Origin: Emiliania huxleyi CCMP1516
Lineage: Eukaryota; Haptophyta; Isochrysidales; Noelaerhabdaceae
Assembly (NCBI RefSeq): GCF_000372725.1
Contig: NW_005201144.1
Span: 138,389 to 202,388, forward strand
Length of the DNA stretch: 64,000 nt
Reading direction: 5' to 3'
The notes beneath the pieces are model-generated. The model worked only from the letters and a program-made list of their open reading frames with translations. It made no database searches and was not told the origin of the DNA. Positions 60,636-64,000 of this stretch are shown here, piece by piece. The translations under genes and the position numbers were made by a program. The stretch's first letter is position 1. Each line of letters starts with the position of its first letter.

Positions 60636-61060
60636 AGCAACACAAAATAACTCTAGCACTCGCACATCATTTGGGGCCTTCTCTATACCTAGCACTCACA
60701 CATCAACATATATGGTTAGATGGGGCCTGGAGCCCTGTTCACGCCGCGCGCGAGACGCAGACAGCGACAAACTCGAGGGGCCAAATTACGCTGTGAGGAG
60801 AGATGAGTTACCCCGAAAGGCGAGGGTAGCCGCGCTAGAGCAAGAGGGCGCGTGGTCAAATCGTTCGGTTCCGGCCGGGGGTAACCACGCGATCCTCGGA
60901 AAGGTGCGGCGAATGTGGTCCTGAACAAACTAGAGAGCACAAACCCACTCGCAGCATGATGATTTACTGCACACTCTTTTGAAACATGTGGCGGGGCGGC
61001 CGCCCCGCCGTCATGCCAACACCCAACACGCAACAGGAGAGTGAGGTGCTCCGGGTGTTG
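60634..61060. other. Intergenic, nothing seen
   Basis: Two copies of CTAGCACTCRCACATCA (near 60652 and 60689) are the only structure noted. No gene. Confidence 0.5.
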
Positions 61061-62246
61061 GAGATGCGAGGGTCGCCCCCCCCCCCTTGCCCCACCACTT
61101 TGTGTGTGTGGAGAAATTTACCCGTTACCTTAGCTTAACCAGGTGTGAGGAAAGCAGAGATCGTAAGTAACAATCCTAACGTAAGTTTCTCCAGGACCCC
61201 AGAAAGACTTAGAGATATACCATCCCGCGGCGGGCGTTACGCGTGTCGAGCGAGAGGCACTTGGCAGCGGGCTGCTCGGCTCAGCTGACAGCAAAACAGT
61301 ATCGAGGCGGGGCCACAACTCAGGTGGGTTGTTTGTTGTAACTAAGTACGACCGAGGTGGTTCGCCGGCTCCATTCGCACAGCCATGCCCCACGCGGCGC
61401 GTAGGGCGAGGATGAGGCGCTGAAGAGTGTACTAGTGTTTGATGTTGTGGCCCTGCTGCGGAACGTTGACAGCAGCGTCGCCAAACTCGTCGAGTCGTCG
61501 TGGTACTTCTTGTTAGTTGTTTTGAGTCTTCTTACCCACCGACACGGCCTGGCAAGCCACGTCGAGGGGGAGACCCAGGCGGCGCTGCACCGAGATCCGC
61601 ATCGCCCAAGTCTCCATTCGCATGTCATCCCGCATGGGGATGGCGTTGAGGAAGGCGCCGGCGCCGTCTTGGCTCACCGCCACGAAGCGGACCGCCTCCC
61701 GCCAAGCCGCATGCTTCGCCCGCTCCCTGCCCTTGGCCTGCGCCTTGCCCTTCTTGCCGCGAGGAGCAGACCGCGATCCCGCGGATCCCTCCTTGGCGAG
61801 CTCCACGGCGAGGTCGCGCCAGTTCCTGTTGTGGACCACCGTCGTGAAGCGCCGCTGCGCCTGGTGTAGGAACTCGTTCTTGGACGTGAACTCGGCGAGG
61901 GGCAGCAGCTCTTGTCCGGGACGAGAGTATGCGGCCGGAAGCGCGAGAGCGCCACCCTCGTAGCCGGCTCCGGCGGCCGCGCGGAGGCGCGCAGCTTCTC
62001 GCCCTCGTCGGGCTCGTCCCACGGCTCCACCTCGACGTCCGGGGGCCTGCCTGTCATACCGTCAACCAGGTCAAAGTACTCCGCTTTCGTCTTGGCTTCC
62101 CACTCCCCCCACGAAGCCGACCCGTGATCTTGCCGTGCTCCTCCAGTCCTCCTTGAGCTTCCTTGGCGTGCGCCTAAGGTAAGGTAAGGTAAACGTCTCC
62201 ACACACACAAAGTGGTGGGGCAAGGGGGGGCGACCCTCGCATCTCA
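61061..62246. mobile_element. 1.2 kb element with ~72-bp terminal inverted repeats
   Basis: Left end 61061-61132: GAGATGCGAGGGTCG, a C run, CCCCACCACTTTGTGTGTGT, GGAGAAATTTACC and TTACC units. The right end 62174-62246 is the reverse complement with small changes. A solo copy lies at 5947-6023. The inside carries a minus-strand coding remnant (61513-62140). No transposase motif is recognised, so the class is open: a DNA transposon relative or a segment captured between two repeat copies. Confidence 0.6.
61513..62140 (-). pseudogene. Remnant of a retroelement-type coding region (tentative)
   Basis: On the minus strand TSKNEFLHQAQRRFTTVVHN, then RDLAVELAKEGSAGS, AVSQDGAGAFLNAIPMRDDM and WAMRISVQRRLGLPLDVACQ. 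The block A-x-x-[WF]-L-x-A-[IL]-P...R-x-x-L-G-L-P is typical of the tail of LINE-type polyproteins. A second frame upstream (KAEYFDLVDGMTG, DVEVEPWDEPDEGEKLRA) is also protein-like, so at least one frame break exists. It is a remnant without reverse transcriptase. Confidence 0.4.
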
Positions 62247-62759
62247 CGCCTCCCGCAGCTCGTCGAAGTCGGAACCCTGCGCCTCGCTATCGAGAAAAGA
62301 ATTCAAAAAATCACTCTCTCTCTCTCACACAGAGAAAAATTACCGCGAAAAAGAAAAAAGGCAAAGGGGCGTCCGGCCATGTGGTGCGCTGGTGGCCAGA
62401 GAACCGCCAGGGGAAAAAGAAAATCTCGGCCTCTCAGCCGGCGCCGCTCTCGCTGCCGCGCCTCAAAGACGACACGGCGGAACAAAAAGCGAATTTGGGA
62501 GGCTGACGGAGCAGCTGAAGCGACCAGAGTGTTCGGCGTTGGTGTGCAGCAAGTCGACCCGACATTGCTTCAGCCTTCACTTCATGCCGCCACATAAGTC
62601 ATATAACCAGTACCACCCCAACGCCGACAGACAGAAGCCAAAAGAAACACAGACAATTCCAATGTTCCGAGAGCTGCGCGTACAGTGTAGTGCCAGCTAG
62701 TGCGTGTCGCGACGGGGCCTCACCGTCCGCCCACACCGCACACGGCACTGGGCATTCAC
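62247..62759. other. Intergenic, 3' side of the KH gene
   Basis: An AAAAGAATTCAAAAAATC piece at 62295 followed by a CT run belongs to the dispersed family. No gene is seen; the KH gene's 3' UTR should lie at the right end. Confidence 0.45.
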
Positions 62760-63382
62760 CTAGCCAAAGATGTTGACCAGCAAATTGTCGACCTGCTGGA
62801 TCAGCGGGCCGCTCGGCTCAAGGCCGAGGGCGGCGTGCGCGTCGGCCACCACTTTCATGATCCCGCCGCCGCCCGTGGGCAGGGTGAGAGCCTCCCGGAT
62901 TCGCTTCACCTTGCTGGGGAGCGACTCGACCGCCGCAGCCGGAGGCGCGGCGGCGGCGGGCGCAGCGGCGGCGGCGGCTGCCGCCTCTTCCTGTGCCCGC
63001 ATCGCTGCCGCCATTTCCTGCGCCCGGGTCACCGCCGCCGCCGTCTCTGCCGCCTCTTGTGCAGCCGCCGCCGCAGCCGCCGCCTCCCGGCTCGCCTCCT
63101 CCGCCGCCGCCGCCGCCTCGGACTCGCGCGCCTCAGCCTCCCGCGCGACTGCCACCGCCCGCGCCACCGCCGCTCGCGCGGCCGCCGCCGCCGCTCGCGC
63201 CTCCGCCTCCAACGCCTTTGCCGCCTCCTCCCGCGCCGCGGCCGCCCGCGCAGCTCGCGCCGCCTCACGCGCCACCTCCGCCTGGCGCGAGGCGCCGTAC
63301 GCCGGCTCGCCAGAGTCGCCTCCGTCGGAGGGGGCCGCCGGGGACGGCGCGGGGAGCGCCGATCCCGCAGCCGGAGCCCACA

Positions 63383-63426
<44 letters not shown>

Positions 63427-64000
63427 GGCGGTGGTGGCGGAGATGGCTCCGCCTCGTGTGCCCGCCGCGTGGCTGGGGGCGGCGCGCTGAGGTCGCCGCT
63501 GAGACGGAGCATCTCCGACGCCGCCGCGTCCATGTCGCCGCCGCTGGCGTCGAGGGCTGCGAGGCACTCGAGCCGCGGCGCGTGTGTCGCCCTGTGGAGC
63601 GCCTCGACCTGCTGGCGCAGCCGCGGCCGCAGCGCGAGCAGGCTCCGCCGCGCCTCGGGCTCCGAGGCGGAGGAGCGCAGGTCCTCGACGCGCGTGGCGA
63701 TCCACGCCGCGCACTCGTCCGCCTGGTGGTCGGTCGCCGCCGAGAGGAGGATCTTCTGGCTCTCTTCGCCAGACCGGCCGGGGACGGCGTCGCCCACCTG
63801 GACCAGCGCCCCGCTGTCCTCGGTCATCTTGTTGACCGCCTCGCCCTTCTTGCCAATCAGCCCGCCCACCAGCCCCACAGGGACGCTCACGCTGCGCTCG
63901 ACGCGCCTTGCCCTCGCCGCCGACGGAGAGGGCTCCGCCGACGCGGGCGCTCGCGGCGGCTCGAGGTCGTACTTGGCGACTCGGCGCTCGATGTTGCCCC
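62760..64000 (-). CDS. KH-domain RNA-binding protein (5' end outside window)
   Basis: The frame is open from the window's right edge to TAG at 62760, at least 413 residues; there is no start within the window. Near the right side GLVGGLIGKKGEAVNKMTED has the KH type I core with the G-x-x-G loop (GKKG) and is followed by ILLSAATDHQADECAAWIAT, so it should bind single-stranded RNA or DNA. Next is a small helical block (LECLAALDASGGDMDAAASE) with a UBA-like look. Then come a run of about 19 prolines, an Ala/Glu/Arg-rich coiled coil of about 120 residues, and a conserved-looking end (SLPSKVKRIREALTLP, HAALGLEPSGPLIQQVDNLL). The proline run is encoded by near-pure GGC/GCC repeats and may vary in length. 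Function is probably in mRNA handling; the target is unknown. Confidence 0.75.

Overview
The window looks like nuclear DNA of a GC-rich unicellular alga, most likely a haptophyte. The reasons are genes split by short introns, proteins with signal or transit-like N-termini (1727, 24782, 37224), a histone deacetylase, an F-box/RCC1 protein, a PX protein and a KH protein, Ala/Gly/Pro-rich coding, and long microsatellites. A feature of the window is introns that appear to start with GC rather than GT. I inferred introns only from phase-consistent joins, not from transcripts. The lineage call is inference; another chlorophyll-c alga is possible. No tRNA, rRNA or CRISPR array was recognised. There is one assembly gap of 100 N (53940-54039).

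Layout. 57-5366: end of a PSI-domain membrane protein, a small probable plastid protein with a minisatellite intron, a doubtful small ORF, and a membrane-anchored J-domain protein. 5367-8747: gene-free, repeat-rich DNA. 8748-13836: F-box/RCC1 protein (minus), a repeat-rich gap, and a LURP-one/tubby-like protein (plus). 14330-24782: five minus-strand genes in a row: a class II-like histone deacetylase with a Tudor-like tail, a secreted superoxide dismutase-like protein that keeps the copper ligands but not the zinc ligands, a Mut-7-like 3'-5' exonuclease, and an Ala/Glu-rich probable plastid protein, with a MITE-like element (22820-23273) between the last two. (That makes four genes plus the element.) 24783-27550: LINE tails and an array of dyad units. 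27551-38111: REC-like/zinc-finger/Nudix protein, metallophosphoesterase, a 180-aa unknown, a Cys-rich secreted protein, a YbaK-type deacylase (minus) and a thylakoid-lumen-like protein. Between them lie a TGACAG cluster, a triplicated palindrome and a 1.6 kb inverted repeat.

38958-48549 is a nest of young Ty1/copia LTR retrotransposon copies in both orientations. One has a long gag-pol frame but an incomplete domain set; the others are fragments. The nest abuts the 3' part of a host gene (48555-49064). Then come a multi-pass membrane protein (49281-50798), LINE tails, the gap, a PX-domain protein (minus), a 3 kb gene-free stretch with a (CA)n tract and a strong hairpin, a GT61 glycosyltransferase (minus) whose intron holds a (TG)n tract, a 1.2 kb element with terminal inverted repeats, and a KH-domain protein running off the right edge.

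The genes do not form a pathway. They are ordinary single nuclear genes, with strand runs but no operon. The most unusual signals are the GC-AG introns, the copper-only-like SOD, the REC/zinc-finger/Nudix fusion with a duplicated splice acceptor, the cluster of 15 TGACAG hexamers, the dyad array, and several inverted-repeat elements not explained by known genes.
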